Below are positions 24,281 to 36,140 of a stretch of 47,275 nucleotides of DNA, piece after piece. Location: assembly GCA_019694555.1 (NCBI GenBank), contig JAIBBS010000050.1:1-47275 (forward strand). Reading direction: 5' to 3'. This stretch comes from Nannocystaceae bacterium (GTDB lineage: Bacteria; Myxococcota_A; Polyangia; Nannocystales; Nannocystaceae). Numbering within the stretch: position 1 is the first letter of the stretch; each line of letters starts with the position of its first letter. The translations under genes and the position numbers were made by a program. The notes under the pieces were generated by a model. The model worked only from the letters and a program-made list of their open reading frames with translations. It was not told the origin of the DNA and searched no databases.

Positions 24281-24781
24281 TCACGGGTCGACGCAGAAGC
24301 GGAACACGATGGCATCGTCGCCACCGGGCACACCGCTGGCGGCGATCGTGACCTCCCACAGCCCGGGCATGAACAGGTTGACCGGCGCGAGCACGTACTG
24401 ACCCGCGGTCTCGGCCTCGTCGACGTGGGTCGCGATCGAGGTGCCGTGTTGGTGATCGGGCATGTACGGATCGACGCTCAGCGCCAGGCCGCGCAGCGGC
24501 GCGCCTGTGGCGTCGTGGATCGCGACGACCCAGGTGTTGTCGCCGCGCGCCGGTGGAGCGGGCATCGCATCGACGAACGTCACGGTCATGTGCGCGCCCG
24601 ACTTCGCCAGGCCCAGCGCGTAGTCGTCGTCGCGGGTCTCGTCGGCGCACGCGGTCTGCGGTGGTTCGCCGCCCTCCTCGACCGCGACCGGCTGCGGCTC
24701 GTCCTCGTCGCCCGGCGGCGGATCACAGGCGAGCAGCGACGCAGCGGCGAGCACGAGCGAGCGACGGGGCAACGAGCGCAT
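24281..24781 (-). CDS. YtkA-like domain lipoprotein
   Basis: A 166-residue lipoprotein with lipobox LLAC (Cys19) and an acidic Pro/Glu linker to about residue 45. The single domain (about 55-166) resembles the YtkA-like/FixH fold: NTWVVAIHDATGAPLRG, then PYMPDHQHGT with His and Met residues, and MPGLWEVTI near the end. Proteins of this fold are often found beside cytochromes or copper-handling genes, but their biochemical role is not settled. It is convergent with the pentahaem cytochrome gene, with 3 bases between the stops. Confidence 0.78.
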   Translation of the reverse strand: MRSLPRRSLVLAAASLLACDPPPGDEDEPQPVAVEEGGEPPQTACADETRDDDYALGLAKSGAHMTVTFVDAMPAPPARGDNTWVVAIHDATGAPLRGLALSVDPYMPDHQHGTSIATHVDEAETAGQYVLAPVNLFMPGLWEVTIAASGVPGGDDAIVFRFCVDP

Positions 24782-24798
24782 GGTGTCCGAGGGCTCCC

Positions 24799-24817
24799 GG
24801 ACCCGCGCGGCGGGTCC
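24799..24817. other. Stem-loop GGACCCGC/GCGGGTCC upstream of terC
   Basis: A perfect 8-bp stem with a GCG loop, 130 bases before the TerC start and just upstream of the YtkA-like gene start. No U-tract follows. It may be a leader structure or operator. Confidence 0.45.
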
Positions 24818-24946
24818 ACGGGCAGGTACGCCGGCGACGGCGATTGGGGATCGCGGCGTGGTGTGACGGCGAGGTGAAATTCGCGCTCCGGTCCGCGGCA
24901 GACGGCGCCGATCCTGCTAAGCAGAGGGTATCCCCGGGGTCCCCGC

Positions 24947-25714
<768 letters not shown>

Positions 25715-25876
25715 ACCCGCGCAGGCCCGTGCGCCGGCACCCCGCGGGCCCGCCAGCGGCCCCGCACCGCGGGCACCGCCCGCGCGACGCCGCGAGTTCT
25801 GCGACGATGGCAGGGCGCGAGACCGGTCGGCCCGCTGGTGCGTCCACGGGTACACCGCGCCCGCGCGGACGACCTC

Positions 25877-29611
<3,735 letters not shown>

Positions 29612-29623
29612 TCCCCGGCTCGA

Positions 29624-29680
29624 GGTTCCCGCGTGCCGCTGCACGCGATCGTGGCGCGCAGGCGCGGATCCGCGGGAACC
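29624..29680. repeat. 10-bp inverted repeat after the VIT/VWA gene
   Basis: GGTTCCCGCG (29624-29633) pairs perfectly with CGCGGGAACC (29671-29680) across a 37-base G/C-rich interval. It could be a terminator stem or a structured leader of the next gene; no U-tract follows. Confidence 0.45.
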
Positions 29681-29725
29681 CGCCGTGGCGCTCGGGCAAC
29701 GTCGGCGTGCGAGGGGATCGAGACC

Positions 29726-30427
29726 ATGACGAATCGACTGCGCCATGCGTCGATCGTCGCCGCGCTGCTGTGCGCGTGTGACGACGGCGAGGACACCAAC
29801 GCCACGACCGTGGGCACCACCATCGCATCGACCACCGCGACCACGACCATGACCGGCGGCGGCGGAGACACCGGCGACGATGGCGACGGCGACGACGGCG
29901 ACGACGGCACCACCGGCGACGACGGCGACGACAGCGGCGGCAGCGATCCGACCGACGCGACCGCCGACCCGACGCAGGCGACCACCGATCCGTCGGGCGG
30001 CTCGAGCGACGACGGCGGCGGCGAGTCCACCGGCGCCGACACCGGCTTCTCCATCTCGGGCATGACCGCTCGCGCGGCCGCCGGCGCGATCTCGCCGGGC
30101 GACGACGGCGTGGGCACGCTGTACGTGGGCCTGTTGGCCCAGTGCGACGTCAACGGCATGCCCGCGGGCGGCACCTCGGTGCTCGGCGCCAATCTCTCGC
30201 AGGTCGGCAGCACGGTGCCGTGGACCATCGAAGGGCTCGCGCCCGGGACCTACTACGTCGCAGGCTTCCTCGACGACGACGTCAACGCCGATCCCAACAG
30301 CCCCTACGCGGACATGGGCGACCTCGCGTTCGCCGAGGGCTTCGGGGTCGGCTGCGTCGAGGTGCAGATCACCAACGCGGACGTCGGCGGGGTCTACTTC
30401 GAGCTCAACATCAACGTGCCGTTTTAG
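29726..30427 (+). CDS. Hypothetical lipoprotein with long acidic linker
   Basis: A 233-residue protein. The signal peptide ends at LLCAC, with Cys16 or Cys18 lipidated. Residues about 25-105 are a low-complexity D/G/T/S linker written in GAC/GGC triplets. The C-terminal domain (about 110-233) is beta-rich and includes GTYYVAGFLDDDVNADPNSPYADMGDLA, which recalls transthyretin-like or carboxypeptidase-regulatory-like folds; it has few cysteines. GAGGGG lies about 9 bases before ATG 29726. The function is unknown; the long linker would hold the domain away from the membrane. Confidence 0.8.
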   Translation: MTNRLRHASIVAALLCACDDGEDTNATTVGTTIASTTATTTMTGGGGDTGDDGDGDDGDDGTTGDDGDDSGGSDPTDATADPTQATTDPSGGSSDDGGGESTGADTGFSISGMTARAAAGAISPGDDGVGTLYVGLLAQCDVNGMPAGGTSVLGANLSQVGSTVPWTIEGLAPGTYYVAGFLDDDVNADPNSPYADMGDLAFAEGFGVGCVEVQITNADVGGVYFELNINVPF

Positions 30428-30432
30428 CCAGG

Positions 30433-30452
30433 GCGCGCGCGACGGCGCGCGC
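30433..30452. terminator. GCGCGCGC hairpin, possible terminator
   Basis: 8-bp stem GCGCGCGC (30433-30440), loop GACG, GCGCGCGC (30445-30452), beginning 5 bases after the stop of the preceding lipoprotein gene. There is no U-tract. Confidence 0.35.
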
Positions 30453-30540
30453 GCGTGGAACCAAGTCGGGGGTCTCGCCACGTCGATCGACGAGGCCGCC
30501 GTGGCGACGACCGCCGCCGGCACGGCCCCGGAGACGCTCC

Positions 30541-31524
30541 ATGATGACCACGCCGTCGTCGCGCCGCAGCCTCGCTGCGGCGCTGCTGCTCACCAGCGTG
30601 TCGCTCGCGACCGCATGCGGGCCCAAGGCCGCGCGGCCGACCGCGATCGCGTCGCCCGATGGGCACCGGCCCCAGCCGGCCGCGTCGGGCTCCGGCGACG
30701 CGACCGAGCCCGCGCGCGACGTCGCGAGCGTGTGCGCCGAGGCCTCGCCGATCGCCGCGCTCGCACCCCGCCGCGGCCACGCCACCACGACCGCGGCGCA
30801 GGGCCCGAGCGACGCCGCGGTCGCGGTGCTCGGCTACGCCGAGGCGCGCTACACCATGGCCGACCTGCAGGCGCTCGCGAAGCGCAAGCAGCACCTCGAG
30901 CTGTTGCAGCACATCGAGGACGTCGCGCCGGCGTCGCGCACGGCCGCGTGGCACCAGCTGCTCGAACGCACCGCGATCGCGGTGCTCGAGTCGCTGTCGA
31001 CGCAGACCGACGGCTATCGCGCGTTCGAGGCCATGGGCACCGCCGAGGCGCTGCTGCAGCGCTACGCCGACCTGGCGCAGTCGAAGGCGTTCATGGCCGC
31101 CCGCGGCCGCGCCGGCACGGCGATGTTCGGCCGCTGCTTCGAGCTGTCGTGGTCGGGCGAGGAGTGCGTCTCGCTGGCACGCGACTTCATCGCGGTCGAG
31201 GGCACCGACGCCGCGACCAAGCTCGCGATCGCCAAGCTCGTGCGCCAAAACCAGTACTCGCAGTTCGCGGTGCCGTTCTTCCGAGCCGCGGTGCGCGACG
31301 CCGAAGCCACGGCGTGTGGCGACGAGGATCTCGCGCTCGCCGTCACCGCCGGGCTGGCGATGCCGCCCGATGCCCCCGAGGCCCAGGGCGCGCGCGACGT
31401 GGCGCAGAACGCCTGCTTCGCGCAGCTGCAGCCGACGCTGGTCGAAGCGCTGATCCGCGACGACTCGGGCTACTTCCGCGACAACACCTGCGCGGTGCTG
31501 CGGGCGAAGGGCGCGGTGCGGTGA
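30541..31524 (+). CDS. Hypothetical lipoprotein, helical
   Basis: A 327-residue lipoprotein: signal peptide with lipobox ATAC (Cys26), a disordered linker to about residue 90, then an alpha-helical domain with many Ala and Leu residues and a few cysteines (CFELSWSGEEC, NACFAQ, NTCAVLR). I recognise no family. GGAG lies 7 bases before ATG 30541; the adjacent in-frame ATG 30544 is also possible. It is the third lipoprotein gene of a four-gene same-strand run, with a hairpin between it and the one before, so separate transcription is likely. Confidence 0.78.
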   Translation: MMTTPSSRRSLAAALLLTSVSLATACGPKAARPTAIASPDGHRPQPAASGSGDATEPARDVASVCAEASPIAALAPRRGHATTTAAQGPSDAAVAVLGYAEARYTMADLQALAKRKQHLELLQHIEDVAPASRTAAWHQLLERTAIAVLESLSTQTDGYRAFEAMGTAEALLQRYADLAQSKAFMAARGRAGTAMFGRCFELSWSGEECVSLARDFIAVEGTDAATKLAIAKLVRQNQYSQFAVPFFRAAVRDAEATACGDEDLALAVTAGLAMPPDAPEAQGARDVAQNACFAQLQPTLVEALIRDDSGYFRDNTCAVLRAKGAVR

Positions 31525-31653
31525 TGCGTCGCCGCAGCCGGCCGGGCACCGCCGAGCCGCCGCCGCGCGGGTGAACCGCCCCGGACGGCGGTTCGGCGCG
31601 GTCGCGACGGCGCTCGTGATCCGCCGGCCGCCGGGCGACTCTATCGGGGCGAG

Positions 31654-32991
31654 ATGGTCCACGCACGCCCCCGTTGTCGCGTCCCGATGCTCCTGAGCGC
31701 GAGCCTGTGCCTCGCGGCCTGCTTGCCGCCTGCCAGCGGCGACGACGACGACGGCGGTGGTGACGGCAGCGCCGCGAGCAGCGACGGCGGCGGCAGCAGC
31801 AGCGCTGGCAGCAGCGACGGCGGCAGCGGCAGCGGCGGCATGGCCGAGGGCAGCAGCAGCTCGACCACCAGCGGCAACGCCGACTCCGGCAGCGGCGGCA
31901 GCAGCAGCGAGTCGACCGGCGGCGGCTTGCCGCCGTCGTGGTCGATCCACAGCCACACCTGCCCCGGCCCCAGCCGCACCGACGCGCTGCTGGTCGAGGA
32001 CGACGCGATGTGGGTCGGCTGCGGCACCAACCAGCTGGGCTACGGGCTGCACGGCAGCGACGACGACGGCCAGAGCTGGCACGCGATCACCTCCGAGCCC
32101 GAGGGCGAGACGGCGCAGCTGCGCGTCACCGCGATCGCGCGCGGCGACGACGGCCTGCTGTACGTCGCCGGCTTCGACGCCAACGACAGCGACATGATCC
32201 TCGGCTACGACACCACCGTCGCGCCGGCGCCGGTGCAACAGGTGCTGGTGGCCGGCAACCAGATCGGCACCAGCTTCCCGGTCGGCAGCTTGGGGCTGCT
32301 GTCGGGCGGGCGCATCTTCGCCGAGTCGCAGACCGGCTTCGGTGCGCTGTTCCGGCCCGACGACACCGTCGGCGCCAACGCGCTGGCGTGGGACGACGTG
32401 TACTACTGGGCCAACGGCGGCAACCCGCCGGGCTACCAGATGCTCGATCTGGTGGTGTTCGACGATCGGCTGTACGGCTGCGGCTCGACCATCGCCGAGC
32501 CGCCGTACGTGTTCCTGCCGGCGCAGGCCGCCGACGCGCCGGGCTGGGCCTTCGACGCCGTCGAGCTGCCCAACGAGGGCTGGACCGGCGAGATGTGGGG
32601 CGTGGCCGCGACCGACACGCGCGTGGTCGCGGTCGGCGTCGACCAGGACGCCGACGTCGGCAAGATCTTCGTCAGCGGCGACGATCCCTACGACGGCGGC
32701 TCGTGGACGCACCACGATCTGCCCGACATCGTCGGCGGCGGCAACCTCGGCACGTGGGCGCGCGGCGTGTGTGCCAGCGGCGACCGCATCGCGGTGGTCG
32801 GCGAGCGGCAGCCGCTGTCGGCGGGCACGGGCCTGGTGATGCTGTCGGAGGACGGCGGCGCCAGCTTCAGCGACATCACACCGGCCGACGACGTCACCGA
32901 GAGCGTCAGCAAGTGCGCGTTCGCGCAAGACGGCACGCTGGTGGTCGCGGGTGCCGGCGGCTTCATCGGCCGCTACGGCCCCGGACGCTGA
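31654..32991 (+). CDS. Lipoprotein with beta-propeller (BNR-like) domain
   Basis: A 445-residue lipoprotein: lipobox LAAC (Cys23), then a Ser/Gly linker to about residue 92. The rest has repeats of the sialidase/BNR type, such as GSDDDGQSWHAI and SEDGGASFSDIT, consistent with a beta-propeller at the cell surface. The function is unknown; such propellers bind glycans or proteins. ATG 31654 is chosen; an in-frame ATG at 31687 would give a shorter signal peptide. TATCGG lies 6 bases upstream. It overlaps the convergent GT-C gene by 19 bases at its 3' end. Confidence 0.82.
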   Translation: MVHARPRCRVPMLLSASLCLAACLPPASGDDDDGGGDGSAASSDGGGSSSAGSSDGGSGSGGMAEGSSSSTTSGNADSGSGGSSSESTGGGLPPSWSIHSHTCPGPSRTDALLVEDDAMWVGCGTNQLGYGLHGSDDDGQSWHAITSEPEGETAQLRVTAIARGDDGLLYVAGFDANDSDMILGYDTTVAPAPVQQVLVAGNQIGTSFPVGSLGLLSGGRIFAESQTGFGALFRPDDTVGANALAWDDVYYWANGGNPPGYQMLDLVVFDDRLYGCGSTIAEPPYVFLPAQAADAPGWAFDAVELPNEGWTGEMWGVAATDTRVVAVGVDQDADVGKIFVSGDDPYDGGSWTHHDLPDIVGGGNLGTWARGVCASGDRIAVVGERQPLSAGTGLVMLSEDGGASFSDITPADDVTESVSKCAFAQDGTLVVAGAGGFIGRYGPGR

Positions 32992-34670
32992 GGCGCAGTC
33001 GCCGGCCGCAGCTGGTGCTCGAGCTGGGCCGCGCGGGTGCGCACCCACGCCGGCGCATCGGGCTGCTCGCGCAGCACCGCGAGGTCCTGCTGCGCACCGG
33101 CGAAGTCGTTGGCCATCACGCGCACCGACGCTCGCTCGATCCGCATGACCGGGTGATCCGGTCGCAGCTCGAGCGCGCGGTCGAAGGCGTGCAGCGCCGG
33201 ACGCAGCTCGCCGACGCGATCGTAGGCGATGCCGAGGTTGTAGTAGTGCACCGCCGACGGCGTGCGCACGCGCGTGCGTGGCCACGCGGCCTGCAGCGCC
33301 ACCAGCACCGCCACCGCTGCGAGCAGGCGATCGCGTCGCGGCAGCGCGCGCGTGGTGATCGCCCGTCGCAGCCACCGCGCGCTCGCGAGGGCGCCCAGCG
33401 CCGCCCACGGCGCCAGCGGTACCACCAGCGGCAGGCGATGCTGTGACGAGGTGAAGAACACCAGGTTCGCGAGCACGGTCGCGAGCACCAGCCCGCCCAG
33501 GCACCACAGCCGCGGCCGCGCCTGCGGATCGCGGCGCTCGATCACGAAGCCGACCAGCGCCAGCGCAGCGAACACGCCGAAGGGCACACCCACCGGCCAC
33601 GCCCACGGGATCAGCTCGCGCTCACCCCAGACGTCGTAGTCCTGCGCGAGCTCGTCGTTGCCCAGCAGCAACCACGCCTTGCGCAGCTCGAGCCACAGCC
33701 AGCGTCCGGGATCGTCGGCGATCTCCTGCCACGCGCGGGTGTACAGCGCGCGGCCCAGCGCCTGGCTGCGCGCGGTGGCCTCGGCCGGCGACGCACCGGC
33801 CACGTCGACGCCGAGCTCCTCGCGCTCGCGCGTGACGTCGCCGCTGAGCACGCCCGCCGCGTTCCACACGCCGCGCGCCTGCGCGTTGTTGCCGATGTAG
33901 AACGACGTGCCGCCGCCGTGGACCGGCAGCACCGACGGCGAGCCGGTGACGACGGCGTTGCGCAGCGCCATCGGGGCCAGCGCCAGCAGCAGTCCGAGCC
34001 CGAAGCTCGCCAGCGCCGGCGCGACCGACAGCGACGCGCGCCGCCGCAGCAGCGCCAGCGCCCACGCGGTGGTCGGGATCGCCAGCGCGAGGTTGGGCCG
34101 GGCCAACAGCGCGAGGCCGGCCGCGACGCCGCACCACAGCAGCGCACGCAGCCGCGGCTGCGCCTGCGCCGACAGGAACGTCGTCACCACCGCGACGCTG
34201 CACACCACCGCCAGCGACGCCGACAGGATCTTGTTCTCGTAGAACGCCAGCGCTGCGTAGGCCAGCAGCAGCACGCTCGCGAGCGCGGCCACGATCGCGC
34301 CGTGGCTGCGTCGCAGCGCGCGGTGCAACCACCACAGCGCGAACGCGGCCAGCGCGAGCTGCAGCAGCAGCGCCGCCGCGAGCCCACCCCACGCCATCGG
34401 CACCGCCAGCTGCGCGGCGTAGGCCCCCTGCAGCCAGAACGGTTCGCGTCCCAGCGGCGGGTGGGCGAGCAGATCCGCGGCGGCCTCGAGATACACGCGG
34501 CCGTCGGACACCGGCGCGACCGCGAAGGGATCGAGCTCGAGGAACGCGAAGTGGTACAGCGCGCGGTACAGCGCCAACAGCCCCACGAGCGCGAGCAGCA
34601 GCGGCTGCAACCAACGCGGTGCGGGCGCCGGGTCGCGCGCGTCCGCAGCCTGCGAGGGCACGCTCGACAC
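32973..34670 (-). CDS. GT-C-type membrane glycosyltransferase with C-terminal TPR
   Basis: A 565-residue inner-membrane protein. Around ten hydrophobic segments run from about 20 to 460. The first extracytoplasmic loop holds SDGRVYLEAA, the usual place of the catalytic acidic residue in ArnT/PMT-like enzymes that use polyprenyl-phosphate sugars. Two TPR units follow the membrane part at about 475-550 (YNLGIAYDRVGELRPALHAFDRALELRPDHP). The substrate is unknown; protein O-glycosylation or lipid glycosylation fits. GTG 34670 is the start, 11 bases after TATGCT. It is divergent from the DUF1415 gene across 42 bases. Confidence 0.85.
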   Translation of the reverse strand: MSSVPSQAADARDPAPAPRWLQPLLLALVGLLALYRALYHFAFLELDPFAVAPVSDGRVYLEAAADLLAHPPLGREPFWLQGAYAAQLAVPMAWGGLAAALLLQLALAAFALWWLHRALRRSHGAIVAALASVLLLAYAALAFYENKILSASLAVVCSVAVVTTFLSAQAQPRLRALLWCGVAAGLALLARPNLALAIPTTAWALALLRRRASLSVAPALASFGLGLLLALAPMALRNAVVTGSPSVLPVHGGGTSFYIGNNAQARGVWNAAGVLSGDVTREREELGVDVAGASPAEATARSQALGRALYTRAWQEIADDPGRWLWLELRKAWLLLGNDELAQDYDVWGERELIPWAWPVGVPFGVFAALALVGFVIERRDPQARPRLWCLGGLVLATVLANLVFFTSSQHRLPLVVPLAPWAALGALASARWLRRAITTRALPRRDRLLAAVAVLVALQAAWPRTRVRTPSAVHYYNLGIAYDRVGELRPALHAFDRALELRPDHPVMRIERASVRVMANDFAGAQQDLAVLREQPDAPAWVRTRAAQLEHQLRPATAPQRPGP

Positions 34671-34681
34671 CTGCGCGTGTC

Positions 34682-34702
34682 AGCATACACAAGAGCTACA
34701 CT
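34682..34702. promoter_or_regulatory. Divergent -10 elements TATGCT (-) and TACACT (+)
   Basis: In the 42-base gap, TATGCT on the minus strand (34687-34682) is 11 bases before GTG 34670. TACACT (34697-34702) is 10 bases before GTG 34713. Neither has a clear TTGNNG box at 16-19 bases. Both placements again predict leaderless mRNAs. Confidence 0.4.
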
Positions 34703-34712
34703 GCCAGCGATC

Positions 34713-35495
34713 GTGGAGAGCGGCGCGAGGCAGCACGACCCTTGGCCCGGCATGGACGACCCGGGCGTGTGGCCCGACGTCGCGATCGTGCACGCCATCC
34801 ACGATCGCTACCTGGTCGAGGTCGTCGAGCAGCTGGGGCTGTGCCCGTTCGCGCGACGCAGCCGCGAGCTGGGCCGCGTGCATCGACCGATCTTCCGCGT
34901 CGCGCCCGATTTCGATCCCGCGCGCGTGGGCGCTGCGGTGGCGGAGCTCGCCGCCGCGCATCCCGACGCGGAGATCGTGCTGCCGACGTTCCTGCTGCCG
35001 CCGGGCCACCGCTTCGAGGACGCCGAGCGCTTCGCCGCGATCGTGGCCGACGTGCGCGCGGGCTACGAGCGGCACGGCGGACGGACCTTCTTCATGGTCG
35101 CGTTCCACCCCGGCTTCGCGCCCGCCACCGGCCCGCACCGCCGTGAGACCCCCGAGGCGCTGGTTCCGCTGCTGCGACGCAGTCCCGATCCCGTGATCCA
35201 GTGCGTCGACGGCGGGGTGCTCGAGCGCGCGCGGGCGACCGCGCAGCAGCGCGCGATGACGCGGCTGCGCGAGCGCTTCGCCCACGACCCCGGCATGCTG
35301 GCGCTGCTCGAGCGATCGATCCAGACCGACTCGGAGCTGTCGGCGGAGATCGCCCGCACCAACTTCGAGCAGGTCGGCACCGGCAGCGGCCGCGCCGAGC
35401 TGGAGCGCCGCATCGCGGACATCCTCGCCGACCGCGACCGTCGCTACGCGGCTTGCCGCGGCGGTGGCGACCCGCGGTACACTCCGGCGCGATGA
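34713..35495 (+). CDS. DUF1415 family protein
   Basis: A 260-residue protein (GTG 34713) or 247 residues (ATG 34752). It matches DUF1415: VVEQLGLCPFARRSRELGRVH with the family CPFA motif, then EIVLPTFLLPP and FFMVAFHPGFAP. The family function is unknown; the CPFA cysteine suggests a catalytic or metal role. GTG 34713 lies 10 bases after TACACT, while neither start has a Shine-Dalgarno, so the longer form is preferred. The stop overlaps the next start in ATGA (35492-35495), so it is translationally coupled to the molybdenum hydroxylase subunits and may help them, for example in maturation. That role is inference. Confidence 0.85.
   Translation: MESGARQHDPWPGMDDPGVWPDVAIVHAIHDRYLVEVVEQLGLCPFARRSRELGRVHRPIFRVAPDFDPARVGAAVAELAAAHPDAEIVLPTFLLPPGHRFEDAERFAAIVADVRAGYERHGGRTFFMVAFHPGFAPATGPHRRETPEALVPLLRRSPDPVIQCVDGGVLERARATAQQRAMTRLRERFAHDPGMLALLERSIQTDSELSAEIARTNFEQVGTGSGRAELERRIADILADRDRRYAACRGGGDPRYTPAR
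35453..35483 (+). promoter_or_regulatory. Possible internal promoter TTGCCG-N19-TACACT
   Basis: TTGCCG (35453-35458) and TACACT (35478-35483) lie in the last codons of the DUF1415 gene, 8 bases before ATG 35492. It could give the hydroxylase operon its own promoter. Because it overlaps coding sequence, chance is a real alternative. Confidence 0.3.
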
Positions 35496-36139
35496 CGTCG
35501 CCGTCGATCACCCGACGCGGGCTCTTGCGCGGAGTCGGCACCGCCTCGGTGCTCGCGAGCTGCAACCGACCCAAGGACAAGCCCGGCACCGACACACCGA
35601 CCGGTCCGGCGGTGACCGACGCGAACGCGCCGGCGGAGATCGGGCCGGACGCGGTGCCGCTGACGCTCACGCTCAACGGCAAGCCCATCACGCTCGCGGT
35701 CGAGCCGCGCGTGACGCTGCTGCAGGCGCTGCGGCTCGACGCCGGCGTGACCGGACCCAAGCAGGTCTGCGATCGCGGCGCGTGCGGGGCCTGCACCGTG
35801 CTGGTCGACGGCGTGCCGCGCAACAGCTGCATGATGCTGGCGCACGACGTCGCGGGTGCGAACGTCACCACCGTCGAGGGCCTCGCCGACGGCGCGACGC
35901 TGGGCGCGCTGCAGGCCGCGTTCGTCGAGCACGACGCGCTGCAGTGCGGCTTCTGCACCTCGGGCATGCTGATGAGCTGCACCGCGCTGCTGCGCCGCGC
36001 CGGCAACACCCGTGCGCCGCTGCGCGCCGAGCAGGTGCGCGAGGCGATCGCGGGCAACCTGTGCCGCTGCGGCACCTATCCCAACATCGTCGCCGCGGTG
36101 CTGAAGGTCGGCGGCGGCAAGAGCGAGGCGGAGGGCTGA
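35492..36139 (+). CDS. 2Fe-2S subunit of a PaoABC-type molybdenum hydroxylase
   Basis: A 215-residue subunit of the xanthine oxidase family, like E. coli PaoA/YagT. A Tat signal (TRRGLLRG at 7-14) is followed by LASC with Cys24, so it may be a Tat-exported lipoprotein. The plant-type cluster is C93-x4-C98-x2-C101 with C113; the second cluster uses C152-x2-C155 and C191-x-C193. It passes electrons from the molybdenum site to FAD. ATG 35492 overlaps the DUF1415 stop, and the Mo subunit starts 1 base after its stop. The cluster is expected to act in the periplasm. Confidence 0.94.
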   Translation: MTSPSITRRGLLRGVGTASVLASCNRPKDKPGTDTPTGPAVTDANAPAEIGPDAVPLTLTLNGKPITLAVEPRVTLLQALRLDAGVTGPKQVCDRGACGACTVLVDGVPRNSCMMLAHDVAGANVTTVEGLADGATLGALQAAFVEHDALQCGFCTSGMLMSCTALLRRAGNTRAPLRAEQVREAIAGNLCRCGTYPNIVAAVLKVGGGKSEAEG

Positions 36140-36140
36140 C

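Noticed and set aside
24818-24946. Possible yybP-ykoY manganese riboswitch before terC
   Set aside because: TerC-family genes often have one, but I could not find the conserved loop sequences or the expected multi-stem layout.
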